The notes below the pieces were generated by a model. It worked only from the letters and a program-made list of their open reading frames with translations, had not been told where the DNA came from and made no database searches. Source: Meiothermus sp. (lineage in GTDB: Bacteria; Deinococcota; Deinococci; Deinococcales; Thermaceae). From it: a stretch of 64,000 nucleotides of DNA. The position numbers and the translations under genes were made by a program. Location: the NCBI GenBank assembly GCA_026004095.1, contig BPIL01000001.1:62001-126000 (forward strand), given 5' to 3'. Below are positions 8,509 through 16,670 of this stretch, piece by piece; position 1 is the first letter of the stretch; the number at the start of each line of letters is the position of its first letter.

Positions 8509-8537
8509 ATTATATGACCAACCGGTCACCCCTCCAA
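8509..8537 (-). promoter_or_regulatory. Promoter of the sugar operon with palindromic operator in the spacer
   Basis: On the minus strand a -35 TTGGAG (8537-8532) and a -10 TATAAT (8514-8509) are separated by 17 bp. The spacer holds the inverted repeat TGACC-AACC-GGTCA (8515-8528), well placed for a TetR- or similar repressor. No regulator gene is adjacent. Confidence 0.7.
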
Positions 8538-8567
8538 AAAGAGCCCCGTGCCCCACAGTTGGGATGC

Positions 8568-8993
8568 TCAGGCCAGCCTCGGGAGTGGTGCGCGGCCGTG
8601 GGGGATGAGCTCGAGCCTCCGCCCGTGCTCGGTAGGGGTCAGGCGGATCTCCAGGCTGTCCGGAAACACCTCGGGCTTCCCCCACTCGATCAACACCAGG
8701 CGGGCCTCGGGCAGGTAGTCCTCGAGGCCCAGATTAAAAAGCTCCTCCTGGTCGGCCATGCGGTAGGCATCAATGTGCACGATCAGGCCCTGCGGGCTGG
8801 GGTATTCGTGAATCAGGGTGTAGGTGGGGCTGGTCACCTCGCCCCGAAACCCCAGGGCCTGGGCGATGAACTGCACCAGGGTGGTTTTGCCCGCGCCCAT
8901 AGGCCCCGTAAGCAGCACCAGCGCCCCTTCGGGCAGGCTGTGTGCGAGCCGGTGGGCAACCGAACGGGTGTCTTCCAGATGCTTCAGCAGCAC
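8568..8993 (-). CDS. tsaE: tRNA threonylcarbamoyladenosine biosynthesis ATPase TsaE
   Basis: TsaE is the P-loop ATPase that works with TsaB and TsaD in making t6A37 on ANN-decoding tRNAs. The Walker A motif GPMGAGKTTLVQF is followed by SPTYTLIHEY (the switch region), VHIDAYRM and LVLIEWGKPE. A GTG at 8993 gives 141 residues, the usual size, and follows a TAAGCT box by 7 nt. An in-frame TTG at 9032 would add 13 residues. Confidence 0.9.
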   Translation of the reverse strand: MLLKHLEDTRSVAHRLAHSLPEGALVLLTGPMGAGKTTLVQFIAQALGFRGEVTSPTYTLIHEYPSPQGLIVHIDAYRMADQEELFNLGLEDYLPEARLVLIEWGKPEVFPDSLEIRLTPTEHGRRLELIPHGRAPLPRLA

Positions 8994-9067
8994 GCTTACT
9001 AGCTTATCGCCTAGATGAGCCTGTGCTTCCAATCCGCCCAGGCCGCGGGTGTCATAATGGCGCGGTC

Positions 9068-10273
9068 ATGTCGAAGAGCGCCTCTATTCCCTTCATCCTG
9101 ATTTCGGTACTTATCAACGTGATGGGCCTGGGTCTGGTCATTCCGGTCTTGCCCAAGCTCATCGAGACCCTGGCCGGCGGCGTGGAGGCCGGGGCCCGGC
9201 TCAATGGCCTGTTTTTTGCGGTGTACGCCGTAATGCAATTCGCCTTTGGCCCCATCCTGGGCATGCTCTCCGACCGCTACGGGCGCCGCCCGGTGCTGCT
9301 GGCCTCGCTGGTGGGCACCGCCGTGGATTACTTGATTGCCGCCCTCACCCAGTCCATCTGGGTGCTGTTTGCGGCGCGGGTGATTGCCGGGGCATTGGGG
9401 GCCAGCCTCTCGACCGCCAACGCCTACATTGCCGATATTTCCAAACCCGAAGAGCGGGCCCGCAACTTTGGCCTGATTGGGGCTACCTTTGGGATGGGTT
9501 TCGTGCTGGGGCCGGTGCTGGGCGGGCTACTGGGCAACATTGACCTGCGCCTGCCTTTCTACTTTGCGGCGGGACTGGCCTTCCTCAACTTTTTGTATGG
9601 CTACTTTGTGCTGCCCGAGTCGCTCAAGCCGGAAAACCGCAACACCCAGGCCCGCTCGCTCAACCCGTTTGTGGCCCTGGGGATCTTGCGCAAGACCCCC
9701 ATCCTGCGGGGGTTATCCCTGAGCCTCGCGCTCATCTTTCTGGCCTTCGGGTCTTTGCAGAGTGTGTGGGTGCTGTACACCGCCTACAAGTTTGGCTGGG
9801 AGCCGCTCGAGGTGGGCTTCTCGCTGTTTCTGGTGGGCTTGGGCGGGGTGATTGTCCAGGCCGGGCTGGTTCGGCCCGTGGTGGCCCACCTGGGGGAGCG
9901 CCGGGCCCTGACCCTGGCCCAGAGCATGGGGCTGTTCTCCTTCACCTTGTACGGCCTGGCCACCCAGGGCTGGATGATGTACGCCATCATCGCCCTGGCC
10001 GCCCTGAGCAACCTGGGCCAGCCCCTCATTCAGTCCTTCCTGACCCGCGAGGTCTCGCCGCAGGAGCAGGGCACCCTGCAAGGGGCGCTGGCCGGGCTGC
10101 AAAGCCTGACGGTGGCAGTGGGCGGTCTTTTGGGTGGCTTCCTCTTTTCGGTGGTGGCGAGGCCTGAGGTGGCCCCCGGGCTGGTGGGGCTGCCTTTTTT
10201 TGTGGGGGCCCTGCTCTACGCCACGGCAGCGGCCAACACCGCCCGGCTGTTTCGCGGCCTGCAAGAGGGTTAG
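9068..10273 (+). CDS. MFS transporter, TetA/multidrug-efflux type
   Basis: This 401-residue protein has about twelve hydrophobic segments and the MFS motif A in loop 2-3 ([16 protein letters not shown]), followed by [22 protein letters not shown], as in tetracycline/multidrug H+ antiporters (DHA1 group). The substrate is unknown. The ATG follows a CATAAT box (9053-9058) by 9 nt, implying a leaderless or near-leaderless mRNA divergent from tsaE. Its TAG overlaps the stop of the convergent macrodomain gene by 3 bp. Confidence 0.88.
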   Translation: MSKSASIPFILISVLINVMGLGLVIPVLPKLIETLAGGVEAGARLNGLFFAVYAVMQFAFGPILGMLSDRYGRRPVLLASLVGTAVDYLIAALTQSIWVLFAARVIAGALGASLSTANAYIADISKPEERARNFGLIGATFGMGFVLGPVLGGLLGNIDLRLPFYFAAGLAFLNFLYGYFVLPESLKPENRNTQARSLNPFVALGILRKTPILRGLSLSLALIFLAFGSLQSVWVLYTAYKFGWEPLEVGFSLFLVGLGGVIVQAGLVRPVVAHLGERRALTLAQSMGLFSFTLYGLATQGWMMYAIIALAALSNLGQPLIQSFLTREVSPQEQGTLQGALAGLQSLTVAVGGLLGGFLFSVVARPEVAPGLVGLPFFVGALLYATAAANTARLFRGLQEG

Positions 10274-10761
10274 CGGCGCCGGGCCAGGGCCTGCCGGATG
10301 GCCTCGGCGTCGGCCGGGCTGTAGCCGTACAGGGTGATCTCCAGCGGGTCGGGGGCGGCCTCGAGCTCATCCAGCATAACTTCCACCACCTGGGGTACGT
10401 CCAGCCCGCCCACCCCGGTGCCCAGCAGGGGAAAGGCCAGCCTGTGGAGCCGGTGCTCCAGGGCCAGCCGCAGGGCGGCCTGGGTGGCGCTGCGGACGGT
10501 GTCCAGGGTGGCGGGCTGGTCGCCCAGCACCGCGGCGTGAATCACCTTGCGCACGGGTAGCTGGCCGGCCCCGGTGAGGGCCGCCTCGCCCACCCGGATG
10601 GGCCCGTGGCGGTCGCACTCCTCCTGAATGCTGGGGCCGCCCCTGCGCCGGATGGCCCCGGCCACCCCACTTCCCAGAATGAGGTGGTTGTTGGCTGCGT
10701 TGACGATGGCGTCGCCGGCAAACTCGGTGATGTCGCCCTGGGCCACCTGGATGCGGGCCAT
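10270..10761 (-). CDS. Macrodomain (ADP-ribose binding/hydrolysing) protein
   Basis: This 163-residue single-domain macro protein carries [20 protein letters not shown] near the N-terminus (the Asp and the NAAN loop bind ADP-ribose), [20 protein letters not shown] and [13 protein letters not shown] (the phosphate loop). Such proteins remove O-acetyl or protein-linked ADP-ribose. The start ATG at 10761 follows a TAAAAT-like box. It is divergent from the toxin-antitoxin pair, but no ADP-ribosyltransferase is nearby, so a defence link is only speculation. Confidence 0.9.
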   Translation of the reverse strand: MARIQVAQGDITEFAGDAIVNAANNHLILGSGVAGAIRRRGGPSIQEECDRHGPIRVGEAALTGAGQLPVRKVIHAAVLGDQPATLDTVRSATQAALRLALEHRLHRLAFPLLGTGVGGLDVPQVVEVMLDELEAAPDPLEITLYGYSPADAEAIRQALARRR

Positions 10762-10811
10762 ACCGTTATTTTAGAGGCCTACCCATCAAACACCATGTGA
10801 TGTATGTAATG

Positions 10812-10817
10812 TATAAT
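10812..10817 (+). promoter_or_regulatory. -10 box of the VapBC-type operon (leaderless)
   Basis: TATAAT lies exactly 6 nt before the ATG at 10824, and no Shine-Dalgarno is present. The transcript should begin at or next to the start codon, a pattern seen at many genes in this window. Confidence 0.65.
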
Positions 10818-10823
10818 CGAGTC

Positions 10824-11102
10824 ATGGTGCGTAAGCAGCTCTACCTGCGGCCCGAGCACGAGCGGCTTCTCAAGCAAAAGGCCCGGGAGACCGGCCTTTC
10901 CGAGGCCGAGCTGATGCGCCAGGCCCTCGACCAATTTTTTCGAGATGTGGATGCGCCCCTACCAGGTCATGTGGAGGCCCTGGGGGCTTTTCTGAGGGAG
11001 GCCCAGCAGATTTCCAAACAGCATCGCCTGCCGGCAGAATGGCGCTTCAGGCGTGAGGAGGCCTACACCCGCGAGGCTCGCTGGGAGCGGGAGAAAACGT
11101 GA
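10824..11102 (+). CDS. Ribbon-helix-helix antitoxin (VapB/CopG type)
   Basis: This 92-residue protein starts VRKQLYLRPEHERLL, a beta strand followed by two helices (RETGLSEAELMRQALDQFF), the ribbon-helix-helix DNA-binding fold of CopG-like antitoxins. The C-terminal part is charged and should wrap the toxin. It overlaps the PIN toxin gene (GTGA) and probably represses its own promoter. Confidence 0.82.
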   Translation: MVRKQLYLRPEHERLLKQKARETGLSEAELMRQALDQFFRDVDAPLPGHVEALGAFLREAQQISKQHRLPAEWRFRREEAYTREARWEREKT

Positions 11103-11533
11103 AATATCGCTATCTGGTGGATACCAACCTCCTGATCTACCCCCTGGATGCTCGAGACCCCCGTAAACAGCAGCAGGCTGCCAATGTGCTCCTCGAGCTA
11201 GTCCAGGAGGGTCGGGCAGCCCTACCGGTGCAGGCCCTGAGCGAGTTTGCCAGCGTAGCCCTGCGCCGCCTCGAGCCGCCCCTGAGCCCGCAACAGGTGG
11301 GGCTCGAGGTCGAGCGGCTGATGCAGGCCTTTCCGGTGCTTCCCCTCACCGCGCCGGTGGTGCTGGAGGCCCTGCGGGGCGTAACCCAGCACCGGCTCAG
11401 CTACTACGACGCCCAGGTCTGGGCCACGGCCCGACTCTACCAGGTGCCCCTGGTGCTTTCGGAGGACTTTCCCACGGGGGCGGTGCTGGAGGGGGTGCGG
11501 TTTCTTAATCCGCTGGAGGATGCGCTTGGCTAA
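11099..11533 (+). CDS. PIN-domain toxin (VapC type)
   Basis: This 144-residue PIN ribonuclease has the acidic catalytic residues: D in YLVDTNLLIY, E in ALSEFASVAL, D in SYYDAQVWATA and D in LSEDFPTG. VapC toxins cut tRNA or rRNA when freed from the antitoxin. The start is GTG, overlapping the antitoxin stop. Its TAA shares CTAA with the stop of the convergent acyltransferase gene. Confidence 0.87.
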   Translation: MKYRYLVDTNLLIYPLDARDPRKQQQAANVLLELVQEGRAALPVQALSEFASVALRRLEPPLSPQQVGLEVERLMQAFPVLPLTAPVVLEALRGVTQHRLSYYDAQVWATARLYQVPLVLSEDFPTGAVLEGVRFLNPLEDALG

Positions 11534-12636
11534 ACCTGGTAGTGCACGTAGGGGTTCTCGTGCGGGGGCCCGTCGGATATCCAGAGCTCCTTTGTTCCCA
11601 GGTTCATAATCACCGAAACGATGGTGCGGTAGGGCTCGCCCAGCGCGTATTCCTCCGGGCTGGCGGTGCGGCAGACCGCATAAGGGGCGCCATCCCGGTC
11701 GGATAGGGCCGCTTTGAGGTCTTCCAGGCCGGGTTTTTCCACCTCGCCCAGCCGCAGGGCCAGGCGCTCGGCCCGGTGGTGCGAGCGGTCGAGCCACTCG
11801 ATGGGCGGCACCTCGATGCCGTAGCGCTCGGGGGCCAGGTAGTGGTTGGCGTGCACCAGCTGGCGCTCGTCCTGCCAGCGGCAGACGCCCTGGGGGGAGA
11901 CCTCGATATCCACGGCCTGGGCCCCCTGCCCCAGCAGGAAATTGCCCGAGGCGGTGCGGGGTTCTTCCAACACCACGGCCTGGGCGGCCTCCAGGGTTTT
12001 TTGCCGCAACGCCTCGTAGGTGCGCAGGTGGAAGGGTTTGCCCAGCCCGGCCCAGTTGTCGCCCACCGAGACCAGCCCGTTGATGCACAGGCCCAGACCG
12101 TGGGAGTTGAGCCCGATCTTGCCACCAAAAATACCGGCCTCGGTAAAGGCCAGGATGCGGGTTCCGTCGGGCTCGGTGATGTGCTGCAAGGCCCCCTGTA
12201 CCCCTTCCATCCAGTCCCAGTTCTGGCCCAGCCACAGGTGGCCGTCGGCGCTGTGGGCGGGCATCAGGGCAAAGGCGGTGCAGCCGTTGGGGGCCTCGCG
12301 GGCCGGGTAGACCGGGGGGGTGTCCTGGGCGAACTGATGATAGACGATCTCGTAGCGCACGTTGAGGGTGGCGATATCGACCAGGGGTTGCCCCGACCCC
12401 GCGGCGATGCCCTCGAGGCCCTGGGCGTAGGCTGGGTTTTGCTCCCGGATGGCCTGGAAGTAGCGGGCCCCCCGTTCGCGGGCCTCGCTGGGGGAGAGCT
12501 TGCACTCCACCTCGAAGCGGTGAAAGTAGAGCTCGAGGTTGTGGGCGATTTGCCCGGCCCAGGCGGTTCCTTGCTGATGGCCTTGCTCGTAGGGCGGGCC
12601 GGAGAGTTGCAGATAAGGTAGCATACCCTCTGCCAT
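11530..12636 (-). CDS. C45-family autoproteolytic acyltransferase/hydrolase
   Basis: This protein of about 368 residues is of the acyl-CoA:6-aminopenicillanate acyltransferase-like (peptidase C45) family, N-terminal nucleophile enzymes that cleave themselves before a Cys. The expected nucleophile is in APNGCTAFAL, followed by GQNWDWM and SHGLGLCINGL, typical of the family. Substrates of bacterial members are mostly unknown amides. The ATG at 12636 is chosen because the upstream gene ends at 12644; an ATG at 12624 is also possible. Confidence 0.82.
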   Translation of the reverse strand: MAEGMLPYLQLSGPPYEQGHQQGTAWAGQIAHNLELYFHRFEVECKLSPSEARERGARYFQAIREQNPAYAQGLEGIAAGSGQPLVDIATLNVRYEIVYHQFAQDTPPVYPAREAPNGCTAFALMPAHSADGHLWLGQNWDWMEGVQGALQHITEPDGTRILAFTEAGIFGGKIGLNSHGLGLCINGLVSVGDNWAGLGKPFHLRTYEALRQKTLEAAQAVVLEEPRTASGNFLLGQGAQAVDIEVSPQGVCRWQDERQLVHANHYLAPERYGIEVPPIEWLDRSHHRAERLALRLGEVEKPGLEDLKAALSDRDGAPYAVCRTASPEEYALGEPYRTIVSVIMNLGTKELWISDGPPHENPYVHYQV

Positions 12637-12643
12637 TATGGGC

Positions 12644-13429
12644 CTAGGGGCCCAGGTGGAATGTAAACCCCGGCCCACCGCGCCACAGGGCGTGATCCAC
12701 GTTGAAGCACAGGCCATCGTTGTACTCCAGCGGGTAGAACACCCTCTGGGGCGGGTAGCCAATCAGGCTGTAGATAGGGGTGTGGCCGTGTACCAGCCGG
12801 TGGCCGCCCAGTTGCCCCAGAAATTCCTCGGTCAGGGCGGTGCCCCCCTCGAGGAAAGCAAACCGGCTGGAAAACTGCTCGGCCAGAAGATCCCATGTTT
12901 CAACCCTGTCCGAGTGCAGGATGTCGTACAGGTTGCGGTTGATCTGCGCCAGGCTCTCACCCCATTCCAGGTAAAACAAACTGTCGGCGTGCATCAGCAG
13001 GGTGTTTTCGACCAGGGCCAGGGCGGGGCGGTTGGAGAGCCACTCAATATGGGCCTCGTTCAGGCGCTCGAGATCCCGGGCCTGGCCGCCGACCTGTTTC
13101 CAGATCTCGCGAAAAGTCACGCTTTGGCCCTGGCGCTTGAAGCTGGGAATCTCGGTATCGGTAAAGTGGTGCGCGGCCAGCAGCATCAGGTCGTGATTGC
13201 CCAGAAGGGCGTGCACGGCACCGCCGGCAGCGGTAGCCTCGAGCTCCAGGCGCATCAAAAGCTCAATCACCCCCACCCCATCGGGGCCGCGGTCGGTGTA
13301 GTCCCCCAGGAACCAGAGCTGATTGGAACCCCCGATCCACTCAAGCCCCTCGCCAATGAAGCCCTCGCGTTGCAGGAGCCGGATGAGGGGCTGAAGGCAG
13401 CCGTGGATGTCGCCGACGACGTAGTGCAC
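12644..13429 (-). CDS. PPP-family metallophosphatase
   Basis: The metallophosphoesterase signature is complete: GDIHGCLQPL, GDYTDRGPDG and GNHDLMLLA, then VHGHTPIYS for the last metal ligands. Relatives are protein Ser/Thr phosphatases and diadenosine-tetraphosphate hydrolases (ApaH-like), and I cannot separate these. GTG at 13429 gives VHYVVGDIHG, the usual N-terminus, and follows a TACACT box by 8 nt; an in-frame ATG at 13447 would add six residues. Confidence 0.88.
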   Translation of the reverse strand: MHYVVGDIHGCLQPLIRLLQREGFIGEGLEWIGGSNQLWFLGDYTDRGPDGVGVIELLMRLELEATAAGGAVHALLGNHDLMLLAAHHFTDTEIPSFKRQGQSVTFREIWKQVGGQARDLERLNEAHIEWLSNRPALALVENTLLMHADSLFYLEWGESLAQINRNLYDILHSDRVETWDLLAEQFSSRFAFLEGGTALTEEFLGQLGGHRLVHGHTPIYSLIGYPPQRVFYPLEYNDGLCFNVDHALWRGGPGFTFHLGP

Positions 13430-13437
13430 CGCCCGAC

Positions 13438-13447
13438 AGTGTATCAT
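13438..13447. promoter_or_regulatory. Overlapping divergent -10 boxes
   Basis: TATCAT on the plus strand (near 13442-13447) serves the chromate gene, and TACACT on the minus strand (near 13443-13438) serves the phosphatase gene. The two boxes overlap, so the polymerases should exclude each other. Confidence 0.45.
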
Positions 13448-13454
13448 CCAAAGG

Positions 13455-14048
13455 GTGAAGGTGCCGCGCAGCCGACTGTTTCTGGCTTTTTTGCAGGTGG
13501 GTTTGGTGGCTTTTGGCGGGGGTGGACAGGCCCAGATTTATCAGAGCATCGTGCTCAAGCACCGCTGGATGGAGGAGCGGGAGTTTCTGGAAACCACCGC
13601 GCTGTGCCGCATCCTGCCGGGGCCGGTGTTCGCCAACACCGCGGCCCACATCGGAACGCGCCTGGGTGGGGTGCTGGGGGGGGTGCTGGCCCTGCTGGGG
13701 GTCTTGACCCCGGGGGCCTCCCTGATGCTGCTGTTGAGCTTTGCCTATTTTCGCTTTGGGGCGGTGCCCGGCTCGCTGGCCGAACACGCCCTCAACGGGG
13801 TGGCGGCGGCGGCCATCGGGCTGATTCTGGCTACCATGCTGCGCCAGGCCCCCATCGCGCTGGACTCCCTCAAGGCCATCGGGCTGGCCCTGGTGGTGTT
13901 TGTGACCTATGGCCTGCTGCACTGGCCGCTGCTGCTGGTGCTGCTGCTCACGGTGCCGGTGGGGATGGGCCTGTACTGGTCGGAGGCCGCAGAAAATCCG
14001 GCCCACCATCGGGCAGGCCAGGGGATGGAGGCCGATGGCCGTGGGTGA
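13455..14048 (+). CDS. chrA: Chromate transporter half-protein, N-terminal CHR type
   Basis: This 197-residue CHR-domain protein has the hallmark LVAFGGGGQAQIYQSIV and CRILPGPVFANTAAHIG blocks and about six membrane segments. It is the first half of a two-gene (short-chain) chromate ion efflux system. Two CHR halves should assemble as a heterodimer. The start is a GTG just downstream of a TATCAT box. It overlaps the second half by 14 bp. Confidence 0.87.
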   Translation: MKVPRSRLFLAFLQVGLVAFGGGGQAQIYQSIVLKHRWMEEREFLETTALCRILPGPVFANTAAHIGTRLGGVLGGVLALLGVLTPGASLMLLLSFAYFRFGAVPGSLAEHALNGVAAAAIGLILATMLRQAPIALDSLKAIGLALVVFVTYGLLHWPLLLVLLLTVPVGMGLYWSEAAENPAHHRAGQGMEADGRG

Positions 14049-14565
14049 AACCCTCGAGGTCTTCCTGGCCTTCCTGCGCTTTGGGGTGCTCAGCTTTGGC
14101 GGGGGCATGGCCAACCTGCCTGAGATGGCCCGCGTCATCATCGGCAACGGCTGGGTAACCCGGCAGGAGTTTGCCGATGGTTTCGCCCTGGGGCAGTTTG
14201 TACCGGGGCCCAATATGCTGGCGGTGCTGTTCTACGGCCTCAGCGCTGCGGGGCTGGGCGGGGCCCTGGCCGCGGCCCTGGGTATGTTTTTGCCCGGCGC
14301 GGTGGGGGCCATGTGGCTGGTGTGGGGCTGGGCCTGGATGTCCAGAGCCCGGTGGAGCCGGGCCCTGCGCAAGGCGCTGGTGCCCATCAGCATGGGCCTG
14401 AGCGCCAGCATGGTTCTGGTGCTGGTTCAGCTCAGCGTGGACTCGTTCTTCTGGGGCCTGGGGGTGCTCCTGGCCTGTTACCTGATTTACCGCGGCCTGG
14501 GGGTGGTCTGGGTGATCGCCGGCGGGGGGCTGCTGGGGCTTTTGCTGGGGCTCACGACGGGCTAG
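14035..14565 (+). CDS. chrA: Chromate transporter half-protein, second CHR domain
   Basis: This 176-residue CHR domain carries GVLSFGGGMANLPEMARVII and ALGQFVPGPNMLAVLFYG, matching the paired blocks of the upstream half, with about six hydrophobic segments. The genes overlap, so translation is coupled. The 3' end overlaps the convergent GNAT gene by 14 bp. Such pairs export chromate or a related oxyanion; sulfate-type anions cannot be excluded. Confidence 0.87.
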   Translation: MAVGETLEVFLAFLRFGVLSFGGGMANLPEMARVIIGNGWVTRQEFADGFALGQFVPGPNMLAVLFYGLSAAGLGGALAAALGMFLPGAVGAMWLVWGWAWMSRARWSRALRKALVPISMGLSASMVLVLVQLSVDSFFWGLGVLLACYLIYRGLGVVWVIAGGGLLGLLLGLTTG

Positions 14566-15529
14566 GGGCCTCTTCCCGCAGGGTCAGCAGGTAGTCTATC
14601 CAGATGGGCTGCTTCACAAAGCCCAGGGCCTCGTTGATGGCGAGCATGGCCCGGTTGTTCGACTCGTTGCCGGTGCGAATCTCCCGGATGCCCATGGTCT
14701 GAGCGAACTGGATGGCCTTGAGCTTGAGGGCCAGGGCCAGACCCTTGCGGCGGTAGGCCCGGCGGGTGCCGGTCAGACCGGTTTGCAGATAGTCGCCGTC
14801 GGTTTTCCAGAGGGTGCTCAGGGCCACGTACTGCCCGGTGTGGGGGTCGACGGCCACAAAATGGCCCTCGGGCAGGTAGTAGCTGCTCTCGAAGACCCAC
14901 TTGCAGTAGTCTTCGAAGCGCACCTCGCTTAATTCCCCAGGGCGGGGAACATCCTGGCGAACCTCGAGCCAAAGGTCGTAGAGCTTCTGCCGGTGCTGGG
15001 GGTCGGCCTCCAGCTCCTTCAGGCTTCGGAGCTGGAAACCGGTGGCCTCCACCGCCTCGATTTTGCCGGCCCACCGGGCAAAGTCGAAGTCCCGCACATC
15101 AAGGCGCGACTCCCAGTACTTCATCTTCTCCACGAAACCCAGCTTTTTGAGCCAGGCCATGGCCTGGGGCTGGTCTTCGCGGGTGGTGCTCAGAATCGAG
15201 ATGGGGTCGTGGGGTTGCAGCGCCCCCAGTACCTGCCGGTACAGCGCTTTCCCGATTCCCAGGCTACGAAACCGCGGGTGTACCGTCACCCAGACCGCAA
15301 ACTTTTGGGGGTGGTACATGCCCTCAAACTGGGTGTAATGGGCCACCCCCACCACCTGTTCGTCCAGCTCGGCCACAAAGCGCCCCCACCTGATTTCCGG
15401 GGCGTGGCGGTCGCCCTCGCGCAGCCGGTCTACGCTCTGGGGCTCATCGGGCCAGGCCGCCTGCAGCACCTCGGCGATGGCCGGGTAGTCGCGTTCTTCA
15501 AAGGGTCGAATCGTAAGGTTGGTTTGCAT
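14552..15529 (-). CDS. Double-GNAT N-acetyltransferase
   Basis: This 325-residue protein has two GNAT-like domains. The N-terminal one has FAVWVTVHPRFRSLGIGKAL (acetyl-CoA loop); the C-terminal one has TGTRRAYRRKGLALALKLKA and RTGNESNNRAMLAINEALGF. The architecture resembles mycothiol-synthase-like (MshD) acetyltransferases. The target is unknown. It is preceded by a close relative 24 bp upstream, most likely in the same operon. Confidence 0.85.
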   Translation of the reverse strand: MQTNLTIRPFEERDYPAIAEVLQAAWPDEPQSVDRLREGDRHAPEIRWGRFVAELDEQVVGVAHYTQFEGMYHPQKFAVWVTVHPRFRSLGIGKALYRQVLGALQPHDPISILSTTREDQPQAMAWLKKLGFVEKMKYWESRLDVRDFDFARWAGKIEAVEATGFQLRSLKELEADPQHRQKLYDLWLEVRQDVPRPGELSEVRFEDYCKWVFESSYYLPEGHFVAVDPHTGQYVALSTLWKTDGDYLQTGLTGTRRAYRRKGLALALKLKAIQFAQTMGIREIRTGNESNNRAMLAINEALGFVKQPIWIDYLLTLREEAPSPS

Positions 15530-15553
15530 AGGTTCCTCGGAGGCTGTGCCAGG

Positions 15554-16489
15554 TTAGGGTACGGGGCTGAGGCGCAGCAGCACCCTGGCCGGCTCCTTCA
15601 CAAAGCCCAGGGCCTCGTTGATGGCCAGCATGGGACGGTTGATCTGATGGTTGGAGGTGCGGATGTACCGGGCCCCATAAGACCGGGCGAATTCCGCTGC
15701 CCGCAGCTTGAGGGCCAGCGCCAGGCCCCGCCGGCGGTGGCTTCTGCGCACCCCGGTGAGGCCGGTTTGCAGGGTCTGGGGGCGGTGGGACTTGAAGAGC
15801 ATGCTCACCCCCACCAGATGCGCACCCTCGAGGGCCACGAAGAACCCCTCGGGCAGCAGGTTGGGGTTTTTGAGGCTGCGCTCCTGCCAGACCTCAAAAG
15901 GCCAGGGGGTGATGGGCTCGGCGGTGGGTACATCGCCCAGTAACTCGATTTCTAGCGCATACAGGTCACGCTGAAAAGCCTCTTCCTGCCAGGGCAGGGC
16001 GCTCAGGGGCTGGATGGTGATGCCCGGCGGCAGGGGGCGTGCAAGGGGGGTGGGGTCGAAATGGGCCAGGTCGAGCAGCGAGTCCCAGCGGCGCTCCACC
16101 TCGACAAAGCCCTGGGTGGTTAGAAACTGGTACTGCGGCCAGTCTTCCCGCACGCCGGCCTGCAACGCCTGGGGTTGGTGAGCGGCGATGCGCCCCCGTA
16201 AAAACTGCCACAGGGGTTCTTCCAGGGCCTGGTAACGGGGGTGCAGGTAGTACTGCACCTCGAGCAACCCCGGCTTGGGGTCGTAGTAGGGGGTGGCGTA
16301 CTCCAGCACCCCCACGGCTTCCCCCGTCACTTCAACCACAAAGCGCGCCAGCACATCGCCCTGGGCTCGAGTGCGGTCGAGGTGCTGCAGCCCGGCCAGG
16401 TCGAGCGGGCTTTCGGGGTGGGCGGCCTGCCGCACCGCTGCGTAGGCCTGATAATCGGCCGCCGAGAACAAAAAAGGCCGAACCTGCAT
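15554..16489 (-). CDS. Double-GNAT N-acetyltransferase, tandem paralogue
   Basis: This 311-residue protein shares the arrangement of its downstream neighbour, with a near-identical C-terminal block (TGVRRSHRRRGLALALKLRA, then INRPMLAINEALGFV). The N-terminal acetyl-CoA loop is weaker (LEVQYYLHPRYQALEEPLWQ lacks the usual GxGxG/A), so that domain may be structural only. A good Shine-Dalgarno AAAGGAGG sits before the ATG. The pair probably arose by duplication. Confidence 0.83.
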   Translation of the reverse strand: MQVRPFLFSAADYQAYAAVRQAAHPESPLDLAGLQHLDRTRAQGDVLARFVVEVTGEAVGVLEYATPYYDPKPGLLEVQYYLHPRYQALEEPLWQFLRGRIAAHQPQALQAGVREDWPQYQFLTTQGFVEVERRWDSLLDLAHFDPTPLARPLPPGITIQPLSALPWQEEAFQRDLYALEIELLGDVPTAEPITPWPFEVWQERSLKNPNLLPEGFFVALEGAHLVGVSMLFKSHRPQTLQTGLTGVRRSHRRRGLALALKLRAAEFARSYGARYIRTSNHQINRPMLAINEALGFVKEPARVLLRLSPVP

Positions 16490-16576
16490 TGAACAATTCC
16501 TCCTTTAGCTACAAGCCCTGGAACAGCCAATAACCCTGCGGCCCCGACTGCGCCCACCCGACACTGTAGCAGAGAA

Positions 16577-16608
16577 AGGCCCCTGCCGCACGTAACGCCG
16601 CGGGGCCT
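16577..16608. terminator. Terminator-like hairpin in the leader of the GNAT operon
   Basis: AGGCCCC (16577-16583) and GGGGCCT (16602-16608) form a GC stem. It is followed by TTTCTCT on the minus strand and CTTTT on the plus strand. It lies about 90 bp upstream of the first GNAT gene, so on the minus strand it could act as an attenuator; it could also insulate the divergent HD-GYP gene. Confidence 0.5.
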
Positions 16609-16670
16609 CTTTTGGTGCAAATGTCCTGCACGGGTGGGGGCTGGGTGGATATGCTGGGCGCGCTGTGTGG

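Noticed and set aside
10270..11533. Macrodomain plus toxin-antitoxin as an ADP-ribosylation defence system (DarTG-like)
   Set aside because: The toxin is a PIN nuclease, not an ADP-ribosyltransferase, and the macrodomain gene is divergent; no DarT is present.
11222..12505. Minus-strand 427-codon frame overlapping the C45 gene
   Set aside because: Low-complexity Arg/Pro/Gly sequence in another frame of the C45 gene.
12638..14158. Long plus-strand frame across the phosphatase and chromate genes
   Set aside because: It crosses two real genes on opposite strands and has no family features.
16490..16620. Possible leader peptide before the GNAT genes
   Set aside because: An open frame exists through the hairpin region, but it has no start with a ribosome site and no run of regulatory codons.
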